From CAINVV01 sp963663005 (GTDB lineage: Bacteria > Bacteroidota > Bacteroidia > Bacteroidales > Prolixibacteraceae), in NCBI GenBank assembly GCA_963663005.2, contig CAXXHH010000017.1, forward strand, positions 173,420 through 237,419: 64,000 bases of DNA. Direction: 5' to 3'. The notes beneath the pieces were generated by a model. It ran no database searches and was not told where the DNA came from. It saw only the letters and a list, made by a program, of their open reading frames with translations. Below, piece after piece: positions 1 through 8,988 of this stretch (within the stretch, counting starts at the first letter, position 1; the number at the start of each line of letters is the position of its first letter). A program made the translations under genes and the position numbers.

Positions 1-634
1 TCTCAACGTTATTAACCACAGTTGGGCAACCATATAATCCAACGACTGCCGGAAATGGCGGCTTGATCCGCGGATTTCCGCGTTTACCCTCCAGCGATTC
101 TAGCAGGGCTGTCTCTTCGCCGCAAATGTAGGCTCCGGCTCCTGAGTGAACGTAAATATCCAGATTATAGGATGTCCCTAAAATATTTCTACCAAGAAAG
201 CCATTTTCATAGGCCTCCCTGATCGCTTCATTAAGTATTCCGATACAATATTTGTACTCCCCTCTGACGTATATATATCCGGTATTTGCACCAAGAGCGT
301 AACAGGAGCAGATCATCCCCTCAATCAATAAATGAGGAATTTTCTCCATCAGATAACGGTCCTTGAAGGTACCCGGTTCACTCTCATCGGCGTTACAAAC
401 GAGATATCTGGGATTTCCCGATTTTTTATCGATGAAACTCCATTTCATCCCGGCTGGAAATCCAGCGCCACCCCGACCTCTAAGACCGGATTGCTTGACC
501 TCCTCAACAACCTCATCGGGTGTCATTTTTTTCAATGCCTTCTCAACCGAAAGATAACCACCGGTAGATCGAAACACATCAAAGGCTCGAATTCCTGGAA
601 CATCAATATTTTTTAAAAGAATTTTTCTTTCCAT
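1..634 (-). CDS. nuoF: NADH-quinone oxidoreductase subunit F, 5' part only
   Basis: This is the N-terminal part (about 211 residues) of the NADH-binding subunit of complex I; the rest lies beyond base 1. NuoF binds FMN and NADH and passes electrons to the iron-sulfur chain of the peripheral arm. The translation shows the glycine-rich nucleotide-binding stretch RGRGGAGFPAGMKW, then CNADESEPGTFKDR and GAGAYICGEETAL, all hallmark NuoF motifs. The ATG at 634 overlaps the last 22 bases of nuoE in another frame, which points to translational coupling within the nuoABCDEF order. Only the truncation by the window edge is notable; identification is secure. Confidence 0.96.
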   Translation of the reverse strand, partial: MERKILLKNIDVPGIRAFDVFRSTGGYLSVEKALKKMTPDEVVEEVKQSGLRGRGGAGFPAGMKWSFIDKKSGNPRYLVCNADESEPGTFKDRYLMEKIPHLLIEGMICSCYALGANTGYIYVRGEYKYCIGILNEAIREAYENGFLGRNILGTSYNLDIYVHSGAGAYICGEETALLESLEGKRGNPRIKPPFPAVVGLYGCPTVVNNVE

Positions 635-1194
635 TTTGATTTTTCGGGCTTTTCTTCTTTCGCTCTCAGGGTTAACTCATCGAGTATTTTATCTATTTTC
701 TCTTCTGTAAGATTCTCGTAAAATTCTGTATTTATTTGCATTACCGGTGCCGAGCCGCAGGCTCCCAAACATTCAACGGCCTTCAGTGAAAAGAGCCCGT
801 CAGAGGTTGTTTGTCCAGTCCTGATAGAAAGTTTCTTTTCCAGATAAGCCTGAATCGCCTCACCGCCACAAATTGCACATGGACCCGTGCGGCAAATTTC
901 AATTACGTTTTTTCCGACAGCATCCAGGTAATATTGGGAGTAAAAAGTAGCAACTTCATATACTTCAATTGGCTGAATATTCAGCAAGGAAGCGACATAA
1001 TCCATTACATCCACACTAAGATAGCCCTCAAATTCCTCCTGTGCAATATGCAGAATCGGCAACAAAGCCGACTTCTCCTTGCCATTCGGATATCGGTCAA
1101 TGATCTTATGCACTTTCAAAAGAATCTCGTCCGAAAACTTTACAGGCGCATCTTTTCTCTCGTGCAAAGAATGATTTATTTTTTTATCAAGCAT
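613..1194 (-). CDS. nuoE: NADH-quinone oxidoreductase subunit E
   Basis: Thioredoxin-fold [2Fe-2S] subunit of the complex I dehydrogenase module (193 residues). It shows the family cluster ligands C101, C106, C142 and C146 in the C-x4-C-x35-C-x3-C spacing (CRTGPC and CLGAC). It holds cluster N1a next to NuoF. The N-terminal helical part (residues 20-95) with ATFYSQYY is typical. It sits between nuoD, 103 bases upstream, and nuoF, which it overlaps. A larger gap to nuoD than between other nuo genes here is the only small oddity. Confidence 0.96.
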   Translation of the reverse strand: MLDKKINHSLHERKDAPVKFSDEILLKVHKIIDRYPNGKEKSALLPILHIAQEEFEGYLSVDVMDYVASLLNIQPIEVYEVATFYSQYYLDAVGKNVIEICRTGPCAICGGEAIQAYLEKKLSIRTGQTTSDGLFSLKAVECLGACGSAPVMQINTEFYENLTEEKIDKILDELTLRAKEEKPEKSKWKEKFF

Positions 1195-1297
1195 TGTTTT
1201 ATATTCAATTCAACCAGTATAATTTTTCTAATTTTTTCACCAAAAACAACTCGCAAATAACACACTACCAGGCATCTGACAAGTTTTTAAGTCTCCT

Positions 1298-2512
1298 TTA
1301 TGCGTCCAGCTCACCAGCAATCACATTCATGCTACTCATAGTCAGGATTGCATCCGATAGGAAAGAGCCTTTAACCATTTCTGGAAATGCCTGGTAATAA
1401 ATGAAACATGGTCGCCTGAAATGTAACCGAAAAGGTGTTCTCCCTCCATCGCTTACCAGATAGAAGCCCAACTCTCCATTACCACCTTCCACTGCGTGAT
1501 AAACCTCACCCACAGGCACATCCACTTCACCCATCACGATTTTAAAATGCCAGATCAGGGATTCCATCTTGCTATAAACCTCCTCTTTATCAGGAAGGTA
1601 GAATTCCGGAACGTCCATATGATAGCTGCCTTCTGGTAAGTTTTCCAGCGCATTCTTTACTAATTTAATACTTTGCCAGATCTCTTCCTGTCTAACACAG
1701 AACCGATCGTACGTATCTCCATTTGTTCCCACGGGAATCGTGAAATCGAAGTCATTGTACGATGCGTATGGGTTCATTGCACGCACGTCGTAATCGACTC
1801 CTGCAGCTCTGAGGCACGGACCCGTAAACCCGTAATTCAGTGCTCGTTCGGCAGATATTCCTCCGACGTTAATGGTCCTGTCCATAAAAATCCGGTTACG
1901 CAGCAACAGGTTTTCGAACTGTTTGATCACCTTGGGCAGATTCGCGATAAACTCTTTAATCTTTTTGATTACTGAGGGCGTAAAATCGCGCTCAAATCCA
2001 CCAATCCTGCCAAGGTTTGTGGTCAAACGGGCACCGCAAATCTCCTCGTATATCTCGTAAATTTTCTCCCGCTCCTGAAAAACATAGACAAAACCCGTTA
2101 AGGCACCACTATCAACGCCAATAACACTGTTGCAGATCAGATGATCAGAAATGCGGGCCAGCTCCATTATGATAATTCGCATGTAATCGATTCTCTTGGA
2201 GGTTTCTACACCCAAAAGTTTCTCAACGGTCATTTGCCAGCCAATATTATTTATAGGAGAAGAACAGTAGTTTAGCCGGTCTGTCAAGGTGGTTATCTGG
2301 TAAAACGCACGTCTCTCGGCTAACTTTTCGAAGGCCCGGTGGATATAGCCGACAGTCTGTTCCGCATCGATGATCGTCTCTCCGTTCATGGTTAGAATGT
2401 TCTGAAAGATACCGTGCGTAGCCGGATGAGTCGGACCCAAATTCAATGTGCTGAAGTTTTTGTCGTAATCTTCAGGCCTGACTAATATGTGCTCTTTTCC
2501 TAAATTTTCCAT
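1298..2512 (-). CDS. nuoD: NADH-quinone oxidoreductase subunit D (49 kDa)
   Basis: Peripheral-arm subunit of complex I (404 residues), homologous to the large subunit of NiFe hydrogenases, which helps form the quinone-binding pocket with NuoB. The N-terminal LNLGPTHPATHG and the later GIHRAFEKL-like GYIHRAFEKLAE stretch are diagnostic; the C-terminal part carries FRLHFRRPCFIYYQ. NuoC is a separate gene just upstream (stop at 2520, eight bases from this start), so the fused NuoCD seen in enterobacteria is absent. The ATG at 2512 gives the expected length. Confidence 0.97.
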   Translation of the reverse strand: MENLGKEHILVRPEDYDKNFSTLNLGPTHPATHGIFQNILTMNGETIIDAEQTVGYIHRAFEKLAERRAFYQITTLTDRLNYCSSPINNIGWQMTVEKLLGVETSKRIDYMRIIIMELARISDHLICNSVIGVDSGALTGFVYVFQEREKIYEIYEEICGARLTTNLGRIGGFERDFTPSVIKKIKEFIANLPKVIKQFENLLLRNRIFMDRTINVGGISAERALNYGFTGPCLRAAGVDYDVRAMNPYASYNDFDFTIPVGTNGDTYDRFCVRQEEIWQSIKLVKNALENLPEGSYHMDVPEFYLPDKEEVYSKMESLIWHFKIVMGEVDVPVGEVYHAVEGGNGELGFYLVSDGGRTPFRLHFRRPCFIYYQAFPEMVKGSFLSDAILTMSSMNVIAGELDA

Positions 2513-2519
2513 AATTCAA

Positions 2520-3008
2520 TTATCTTCCAAAGAAACGATCATCCTTGTCGGTACGAGTTTGATCTTCAAGTGGATATTCTTTCCGCAGCGGAAAGTAATC
2601 AAGATATTCGACATTCAAAATCCGGATAAGATTGGGATGATTCACAAATATTATTCCAAAGAAATCATACGTTTCCCGCTCCATCCAATTCGCCGCAGAG
2701 AAAATTCCTGTCAAACTGTCAATTTCCGGTTCTTCGACGGAAGTAAAGGTCTTGACCCTTATCCGGATATTGCTTTGAAAATTATGGAGATGGTAAACAA
2801 CGCCCAATTCCAGCTCCTGATCCGGATAATGAATTCCACAAAGATCTGTCAGAAATTGAAATCCAAGATCTTCCTTGATAAACCGGATTATTTCGACAAC
2901 CAATTCCTTTTTTATTGTAACCGTCGTTATATCAGAGTCATCATCGAACGATACTATCCCATTCGAAAATTTTTCGAGAAGACTATTTTGAATCAATTGT
3001 TGCTCCAT
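2520..3008 (-). CDS. nuoC: NADH-quinone oxidoreductase subunit C (30 kDa)
   Basis: Small peripheral-arm subunit of complex I (162 residues). The C-terminal half shows the family pattern: WMERETYDFFGIIFVNHPNL followed by LDYFPLRKEYPLED, where the ReRE-type charged motif contacts NuoD. The gene is three bases downstream of nuoB and eight upstream of nuoD, so all are likely translated from one message. A long opposite-strand reading frame over this gene is a shadow. Length and motif order are ordinary for an unfused NuoC. Confidence 0.95.
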   Translation of the reverse strand: MEQQLIQNSLLEKFSNGIVSFDDDSDITTVTIKKELVVEIIRFIKEDLGFQFLTDLCGIHYPDQELELGVVYHLHNFQSNIRIRVKTFTSVEEPEIDSLTGIFSAANWMERETYDFFGIIFVNHPNLIRILNVEYLDYFPLRKEYPLEDQTRTDKDDRFFGR

Positions 3009-3011
3009 TTT

Positions 3012-3554
3012 CTATTTTATTCCATATTGTTCCAAAAGAGCCCTGTATTCGGGTGAATATCTCCTTCTCAGTGATTCGTTTCCGACAAGCTCCTGAATTT
3101 TCATAAAGCCGTCAATTATTTGTTCGGGTCTCGGTGGACAACCAGGCACATAAACATCAACCGGTACCACTTTGTCAATTCCCTGAAGCACACTGTATGT
3201 ATCAAATATTCCGCCACTTGAGGCGCAGGCACCAACGGCCAAAACCCAACGGGGTTCAGCCATTTGTTCATATACCTGGTGGACAATCGGTCCCATTTTC
3301 TTGGCGATCGTCCCCATTACCATCAATAAATCCGCCTGCCTCGGCGAAAAACTTAGTCTCTCCGAGCCAAAACGTGCCAAATCGTAGTTGGCACCCATTG
3401 TTGCCATAAATTCTATACCACAACAGGAAGTAGCAAATGGCAACGGCCAGATAGAATTCTTCCTCGCTAAACCAACTACCCTGTCGAGCGTTGTTGCAAA
3501 GAAACCGGGAGCTGAGTACCCTTCCGGAGGATCTACTTTAGTATATTGAGTCAT
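3012..3554 (-). CDS. nuoB: NADH-quinone oxidoreductase subunit B
   Basis: Subunit carrying the [4Fe-4S] cluster N2, the last carrier before quinone (180 residues). The four ligands are visible: the vicinal pair C44-C45 in FATSCCGIEFM, C110 in GACASSGG and C139 in VPGCPPRPEQ. The protein sits at the interface with NuoD in the quinone site. It lies 21 bases downstream of nuoA. Nothing is missing or unusual. Confidence 0.97.
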   Translation of the reverse strand: MTQYTKVDPPEGYSAPGFFATTLDRVVGLARKNSIWPLPFATSCCGIEFMATMGANYDLARFGSERLSFSPRQADLLMVMGTIAKKMGPIVHQVYEQMAEPRWVLAVGACASSGGIFDTYSVLQGIDKVVPVDVYVPGCPPRPEQIIDGFMKIQELVGNESLRRRYSPEYRALLEQYGIK

Positions 3555-3575
3555 GTCGTACTTGTAAAAAATTGA

Positions 3576-3968
3576 TTATTCGTCATTGTTCCACTCCAGC
3601 GCACCTTTCTCATAGATGTAATAAAATCCAAAGAGAAGCAAGGCTACAAAAAGTAGCATAGCGAAAAATTCCCTCCATTCCATTTGCAGAAAATTAATTG
3701 CCCATGGATAAAAAAAGATAATCTCCACATCAAAAAGAACGAACAATATGGCAACTAAAAAATATTTCACAGAAAAAGGGAATCTTGCATTTCCCTGCAC
3801 ATCGATTCCACACTCGAAATTTTCATCCTTTCGCAAAGTTCGTATTCTCTTACGTTTGCTTGAAATAAAGTGAGTAGCAAACATTGTAAGAGCCACGAAT
3901 CCAAAGGCCACCAATGATTGGATAAGGATGGGCACATAATCGGCCGGTATGTATATTTTATCTGTCAT
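3576..3968 (-). CDS. nuoA: NADH-quinone oxidoreductase subunit A
   Basis: Small membrane subunit of complex I (130 residues) with three hydrophobic segments at about residues 12-34, 67-88 and 98-118. The conserved FECG motif in the loop after the first helix and FDVEIIFFYPWA in the second helix identify it; the loop contributes to the quinone channel. It is the first gene of the visible nuo operon. The 118 bases between it and the repeat protein upstream hold no clear promoter of the TAnnTTTG type. Confidence 0.95.
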   Translation of the reverse strand: MTDKIYIPADYVPILIQSLVAFGFVALTMFATHFISSKRKRIRTLRKDENFECGIDVQGNARFPFSVKYFLVAILFVLFDVEIIFFYPWAINFLQMEWREFFAMLLFVALLLFGFYYIYEKGALEWNNDE

Positions 3969-4086
3969 TCAAAATGATTTGTATTAACAAATTAGTACAA
4001 TATTCCTTAACAAATACAGGTTTTCAATTGTTCAGAATGAAGGTAGAATCTATTTTTTAGTACGAAAGTCAGACAAAATGGTTTTA

Positions 4087-7000
4087 TTATTCTGTCGCTA
4101 ATCTCTTTAATTGTTGCTTTGGATATTCTTCTCCAGGTTTAAGTGATACGGCTTTTTGGTAATAGAACCGGGCTATCGCGAAGTTCTTTGATTTCACCGC
4201 CTCATCTGCCTTTGTGATCGCATCAAAATACTGCGCCTCAGTTCCACTACTATCTGTTGAAGATATTAATTTTTCTACAACTTTTATCTGATCCTTTGGA
4301 TAAATTTCCCAGGGAAGAATTTCACTTGCTTTACCATAATAGAAACGAGCCGAACTGTATTTTTTTGCTGCCAGATCACTGTCACCATTTTTTAGATTGG
4401 AATTATATTCCTGCATCTTCTCTGCAGTTATATTGCTATTTATCAATTTATTGCAATCTTCAACTCTTCCGAGGGCATATGTATCCGCTGATTTAAATTT
4501 TAGTGCTTCCTGATAATAGAAAATAGCCACAGACCATAAGGATTTTGCATAATTGGCATCTGCCGTTTGGATATTCTTCTGGTAACTGCTTTCACCCTGT
4601 AGTTTTTGCTTTTCCGCTGCCTCCTTTTTTTGTCTTTCAGCAATAATGGCAGCAAGCATTTTTTCAGCGCCCGCTAATTTTGCGGAGGCTATTGCATCTC
4701 CAGGTTTGACCTTCAGGGCATCTTTAAAATTAATTATGCCTTCCGGATATTTTTGCGCGGTAACATTCTCATCGCCGGCGGCAAGCAAACGGTTAAATTC
4801 TGCTTCAAGTTTGGCCTTGTCGGCATTCAGTTTAGCGAGAAGCTGCTCGGCATTGGCTAACTTGGAGGTCGCTACCTGATCACCGGGCTTGATACCAAGG
4901 GCGCCTTTGAAATTATCAATTGCTTCGGAATACTTTTTACCTGCAACATTATCATCCCCGGCGGCAAGCAAGCGCTTAAACTCTGCTTCCTGCTTGGCCT
5001 TGTCGGCATTCAATTTGGCAAGAAGCTGTTCAGCATTAGCCAGCTTAGAGGTGGCAACCTGATCGCCAGACTTGATGCCCAAGGCGCCTTTGTAATTTCC
5101 AATAGCTTCTGGATATTTTTGACCAGAGACATTATCATCGCCGGCGGCAAGTAAGCGGGTAAATTCCGCTTCCAGTTTGGCCTTGTCTGCATTCAATTTG
5201 GCAAGAAGCTGTTCTGCATTGGCAAGCTTAGAGTTAGCAACCTGATCGCCAGGCTTGATGCCAAGGGCACCTTTGAAATTATCAATTGCCTCGGAATACT
5301 TTTTACCTGCAACATTATCATCACCTGCGGCAAGCAAGCGCTTAAACTCTGCTTCCTGCTTGGCCTTGTCGGCATTCAATTTGGCAAGAAGCTGTTCAGC
5401 ATTAGCCAACTTAGAGGTGGCAATCTGATCGCCAGGCTTGATACTCAAGGCTCCCTTGAAGTTTCCAATGGCTTCTGTATACTTTTTGGCGGCGACATTA
5501 TCATCGCCGGCGGCAAGCAAGCGGTTAAATTCTGCTTCAACCTTTGCCTTGTCTGCGTTCAGCTTAGCGAGAAGCTGCTCTGCATTAGACAGTTTGGAGG
5601 TAGCAACCTGGTCACCAGGCTTGATGCTCAATGCCCCCTTGTAATTCCCAATGGCCTCTGTATATTTTTGACCAGAGACGTTATCATCACCAGCAGCAAG
5701 TAAACGGTTAAACTCTGCTTCCTGTTTTGCCTTGTCGGCATTCAATTTGGCAAGAAGCTGTTCTGCATTAGCCAATTTGGAGGTGGCAACCTGATCGCCC
5801 GGTTTAATACCTAAGGCACCCTTGTAATTTCCAATGGCTTCTGTATACTTTTTAACGGAGACATTATCATCTCCGGCAGCAAGCAAGCGGTTAAATTCTG
5901 CTTCAACCTTGGCTTTGTCGGCATTCAATTTGGCAAGAAGCTGCTCGGCATTAGACAGCTTGGAGGTCGCTACCTGATCACCGGGCTTGATACCAAGCGC
6001 ACCTTTGAAATTTCCAATGGCCTCTGTATATTTTTGACCAGAGACATTTTCATCGCCGGCAGCAAGTAAACGGTTAAACTCTGCTTCCTGTTTTGCCTTG
6101 TCTGCATTCAATTTGGCAAGAAGCTGTTCTGCATTAGCCAATTTGGAGGTGGCAACCTGGTCACCTGGCTTAATACCTAAGGCGCCTTTGTAATTTCCGA
6201 TGGCTTCTGTATACTTTTTAACGGAGACATTATCATCTCCTGCAGCAAGCAAGCGGTTAAACTCTGCTTCCACCTTGGCTTTGTCGGCGTTCAATTTGGC
6301 CAGGAGCTGCTCGGCATTCGTCAGCTTATCAGATGCTGTCTGATTTCCAGGCTTGATTGATAACGCTCCCTTGAAATTATCAATTGCTAAAGCATATTTC
6401 AGACTGGCAACATTTTCATCGCCTAACGCTACCAATTTATTAAATTCAGATTCCAGCAAGGCATCCTTCTCGAGATTTTTGAGATCTGAAGCCAGTTCTT
6501 TAAGCTTCGGTTTTATAAATTGATCGTTTTTGCGGATGGCCAGCGCCTCCTCGTAAGCTTTGATAGCCTCCCTGATTTGATTTTTCTTCTCAAACTCTAT
6601 GGCTTCGGCCATTTTTTTGTTGAAAAGCTCATCCTCATGCTCCTTCAATGCCTGGTCAATTTCCCTTCGTATCTCTTTGTCGTCAATATAAATATCAGAA
6701 TCAAAATTATCCAGCTTCCCCTTTGGTGAATAGCAGATCTTACCAACAACCTTACCTTCGAAGCTCAAAACCACATCAGGGACTTTCTTATAAATTGTAA
6801 CGACGATTGGGTATGGAGGGAAAATACTGTCCTTAGCCCAAACCAGCGGAGGAACAATGGTAGAGACTTCAATCTCTTTCGTATAATGACTATCCTTAAC
6901 AACACTCAATTTGTACTCCGTGAAATATTTCAGATCAAATTCGAATTTTCCGGAAGAATTAACCGTGACTTTATTTTCTGTGCTTTTGGAGGATAAATTA

Positions 7001-7164
7001 TTCAGGGTTACGACAGATCCTGTCGGATCTCCGTTATCGACTCTAATTCTGCCGGATATATGAAAAACATCCGTTTTTTGTTGAGCTAATGTACTTAGCG
7101 AAACCAGGAGTAGTATGAAAAGTAACCGAAATGATCGAATAGTAGTAGAAATCATGCGTTGCAT
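4087..7164 (-). CDS. Secreted TPR-like protein with ten 61-residue repeats
   Basis: A 1025-residue exported protein of unknown function. It has a signal peptide (about residues 1-27, ending LSTLAQ), a beta-rich carboxypeptidase-regulatory or Ig-like segment (about 33-105) and a charged helical region (165-235). Ten tandem 61-residue units follow at residues 239-848, each with a TPR-like core (KY.EAI.NYKGAL.IKPGD..A..KLANAEQLL). Three more divergent helical repeats reach the C-terminus. Such TPR arrays scaffold protein complexes in the periplasm, but no partner is shown by the neighbours: nuoA lies downstream on the same strand and an amino acid permease upstream. The near-identity of units 2-9 suggests recent expansion. 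Function is not assignable. Confidence 0.9.
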   Translation of the reverse strand: MQRMISTTIRSFRLLFILLLVSLSTLAQQKTDVFHISGRIRVDNGDPTGSVVTLNNLSSKSTENKVTVNSSGKFEFDLKYFTEYKLSVVKDSHYTKEIEVSTIVPPLVWAKDSIFPPYPIVVTIYKKVPDVVLSFEGKVVGKICYSPKGKLDNFDSDIYIDDKEIRREIDQALKEHEDELFNKKMAEAIEFEKKNQIREAIKAYEEALAIRKNDQFIKPKLKELASDLKNLEKDALLESEFNKLVALGDENVASLKYALAIDNFKGALSIKPGNQTASDKLTNAEQLLAKLNADKAKVEAEFNRLLAAGDDNVSVKKYTEAIGNYKGALGIKPGDQVATSKLANAEQLLAKLNADKAKQEAEFNRLLAAGDENVSGQKYTEAIGNFKGALGIKPGDQVATSKLSNAEQLLAKLNADKAKVEAEFNRLLAAGDDNVSVKKYTEAIGNYKGALGIKPGDQVATSKLANAEQLLAKLNADKAKQEAEFNRLLAAGDDNVSGQKYTEAIGNYKGALSIKPGDQVATSKLSNAEQLLAKLNADKAKVEAEFNRLLAAGDDNVAAKKYTEAIGNFKGALSIKPGDQIATSKLANAEQLLAKLNADKAKQEAEFKRLLAAGDDNVAGKKYSEAIDNFKGALGIKPGDQVANSKLANAEQLLAKLNADKAKLEAEFTRLLAAGDDNVSGQKYPEAIGNYKGALGIKSGDQVATSKLANAEQLLAKLNADKAKQEAEFKRLLAAGDDNVAGKKYSEAIDNFKGALGIKPGDQVATSKLANAEQLLAKLNADKAKLEAEFNRLLAAGDENVTAQKYPEGIINFKDALKVKPGDAIASAKLAGAEKMLAAIIAERQKKEAAEKQKLQGESSYQKNIQTADANYAKSLWSVAIFYYQEALKFKSADTYALGRVEDCNKLINSNITAEKMQEYNSNLKNGDSDLAAKKYSSARFYYGKASEILPWEIYPKDQIKVVEKLISSTDSSGTEAQYFDAITKADEAVKSKNFAIARFYYQKAVSLKPGEEYPKQQLKRLATE
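4621..6450 (-). repeat. Ten tandem 183-bp in-frame repeats
   Basis: Ten consecutive 183-bp units encode residues 239-848 of the TPR-like protein. Units 2-9 (4804-6267) are close to identical. The unit ends alternate KVE/KQE, giving a two-unit, 366-bp higher-order period: units 2 and 4 are identical at the protein level, units 7 and 9 differ at one residue. The repeat is coding, has no spacers and is not a CRISPR array. Confidence 0.93.
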
Positions 7165-7199
7165 TGTAATAGTGCTGTTTCATCATTCATACAGCAATA

Positions 7200-8927
7200 T
7201 TACGAATTTGATTCAATTTTTTCCGTAAATAATTTAGAATGGAAGATTCCATAAGTGAAATAGAGTATTAATCCAATCACCAGCCATATACCAAATCTTG
7301 ACCAGTTTGTAATTCCCAACTCACTCATCAGGTAGAAATTTGTCAACAACCCTAATACCGGTATGAACGACCAGGCTTTCATGACGGCAAGGACAGTTAT
7401 AACTATAGTGGTCAGACCGAAAAGCAAATAGGGTATTGAATGAACAGAAAATTGTTGAAAATACAAGCCTAAATCCGGAAATCCATTTTTAGAATAGCTC
7501 ACTAAAAGGATAATAATTAACAAAACAGGAGGAATAAAATACCGGCTGTTAAAGTATGGAACAATAAATCCATTCCTGTTGCGATCCTTATTCCCCTTGG
7601 GATTAAGAATCAAAATACCTCCAGAAACCAAAATGAAAGCAAACAATGTGCCAATGCTCGTGAGATCTGTCACTTCTGTCAGATTCATAAATAAAGAAGG
7701 CAAAGCAACGATAATTCCTGTCACGATAGTAGAAAATCCAGGTGTCCTATATTTTGGGTGCAGCTTTGCAAATATCGGCGGCAAAAGTCCATCCCGGCTC
7801 ATGCTCATCCAAATACGAGGCTGCCCCAACTGAAAAACCAAAAGGACACTGGCCATTGCAATTACAGCGCTTATGGCAATGATTCCGGAGAGTTTTGCAA
7901 GATGTAATTTTGCAAAGACAAATGCCAATGGATCTGCTACGCCCAATTGATCGTAAGGTACCATGCCTGTCAAGACCAGACTTACAAGAACATACAGAAT
8001 TGTTGTAATCAGAAGGGCATAAAACATGGATCTTGGCAAATCCTTCTTCGGATTCTTGCACTCCTCGGCAGTTGTAGATATTGCATCAAAACCGATGTAG
8101 GCAAAAAACACACCTGAAACACCTTTGAGCACACCTGGTATTCCATTGGGAGCAAAAGGCGACCAATTAGCCGGATCAACATAAAATGCACCGGCAGCAA
8201 TCACTAATAAGAGAACTCCTATCTTGAGTAATACCATCAGGTTATTTGCTCTTTTAGATTCTCTTATGCCGATATAACACACCCAGGTAATCGCAACGAC
8301 AATCATAAAGGCAGGAATGTCTGCAATTATCCGAAAATTAAAAATTTGCGGCGCAGTGGTCCACGCCTGATAGGCCTCGCTCAAAGCTGGACTTAAGCTC
8401 GAAACAGCTGTACCCTGCTGGATCAAAAGCATCGCTTCATGGTATCCCCGGAAGGCAGTAAGATAATCTGTTGTAAGAAATGAAGAGATGTGAAGACCAA
8501 AGCCGGAAAGCAATCCGGTAAAATAACCCGACCACGAAATAGCCACGGCAATGTTTCCTATCGCATATTCCATGATGAGATCCCAACCAATAATCCAGGC
8601 TACCAACTCCCCAAAACTGGCATACGCGTAAGTATAAGCACTGCCACTTATTGGGATGGACGAGGCAAACTCCGCATAACACATGGCAGATAACCCACAT
8701 GCAATGGCGGTAAAAACGAATAAAAGGGAGACTGCCGGTCCGCCGCTCGCTGCTGCATTGCCAATTGTACTAAAAATCCCGGCACCAACTATCGCAGCAA
8801 CCCCCAGCGCAGTCAGATCAAAGACACCAAGTGTCCGCTTCATTCCGGTTCCGTGAAGTGCCTGATCTGATGAATCATGCAAGATTAACGAAATCGATTT
8901 TTTTCTGAAGAGGTTACCTGTGTTCAT
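7200..8927 (-). CDS. APC-family amino acid permease
   Basis: A 575-residue inner-membrane transporter of the amino acid-polyamine-organocation superfamily, closest by pattern to the YfnA/CAT-like group. The first transmembrane segment has the family signature GVAAIVGAGIF (residues 42-52), and AYTYAYASFGELVAWIIGWDLIMEY and FFAYIGFDAIST-like stretches occur at the expected places. I count roughly 12-14 hydrophobic helices. The substrate cannot be read from the sequence; cationic or branched amino acids are plausible. It follows tolC by 61 bases on the same strand, but is functionally unrelated to that efflux trio. Confidence 0.9.
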   Translation of the reverse strand: MNTGNLFRKKSISLILHDSSDQALHGTGMKRTLGVFDLTALGVAAIVGAGIFSTIGNAAASGGPAVSLLFVFTAIACGLSAMCYAEFASSIPISGSAYTYAYASFGELVAWIIGWDLIMEYAIGNIAVAISWSGYFTGLLSGFGLHISSFLTTDYLTAFRGYHEAMLLIQQGTAVSSLSPALSEAYQAWTTAPQIFNFRIIADIPAFMIVVAITWVCYIGIRESKRANNLMVLLKIGVLLLVIAAGAFYVDPANWSPFAPNGIPGVLKGVSGVFFAYIGFDAISTTAEECKNPKKDLPRSMFYALLITTILYVLVSLVLTGMVPYDQLGVADPLAFVFAKLHLAKLSGIIAISAVIAMASVLLVFQLGQPRIWMSMSRDGLLPPIFAKLHPKYRTPGFSTIVTGIIVALPSLFMNLTEVTDLTSIGTLFAFILVSGGILILNPKGNKDRNRNGFIVPYFNSRYFIPPVLLIIILLVSYSKNGFPDLGLYFQQFSVHSIPYLLFGLTTIVITVLAVMKAWSFIPVLGLLTNFYLMSELGITNWSRFGIWLVIGLILYFTYGIFHSKLFTEKIESNS

Positions 8928-8988
8928 GCAAAGCGACTAAAGTAAATGGTGTTAACTAAAGTGACTAAAGATAAACACTTGATTTGAA

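Noticed and set aside
2487..3056. 189-codon plus-strand frame across nuoC
   Set aside because: It is antisense to nuoC and the nuoB end, with no recognisable protein features.
5010..5375. Two consecutive 60-codon frames within the repeat region
   Set aside because: They are alternative-frame readings that recur because the underlying DNA repeats every 183 bases.
4621..6450. Regular repeats that could look like a CRISPR array or satellite
   Set aside because: The 183-bp period is a multiple of three, lies inside one long open frame and has no spacer structure; it encodes protein repeats.
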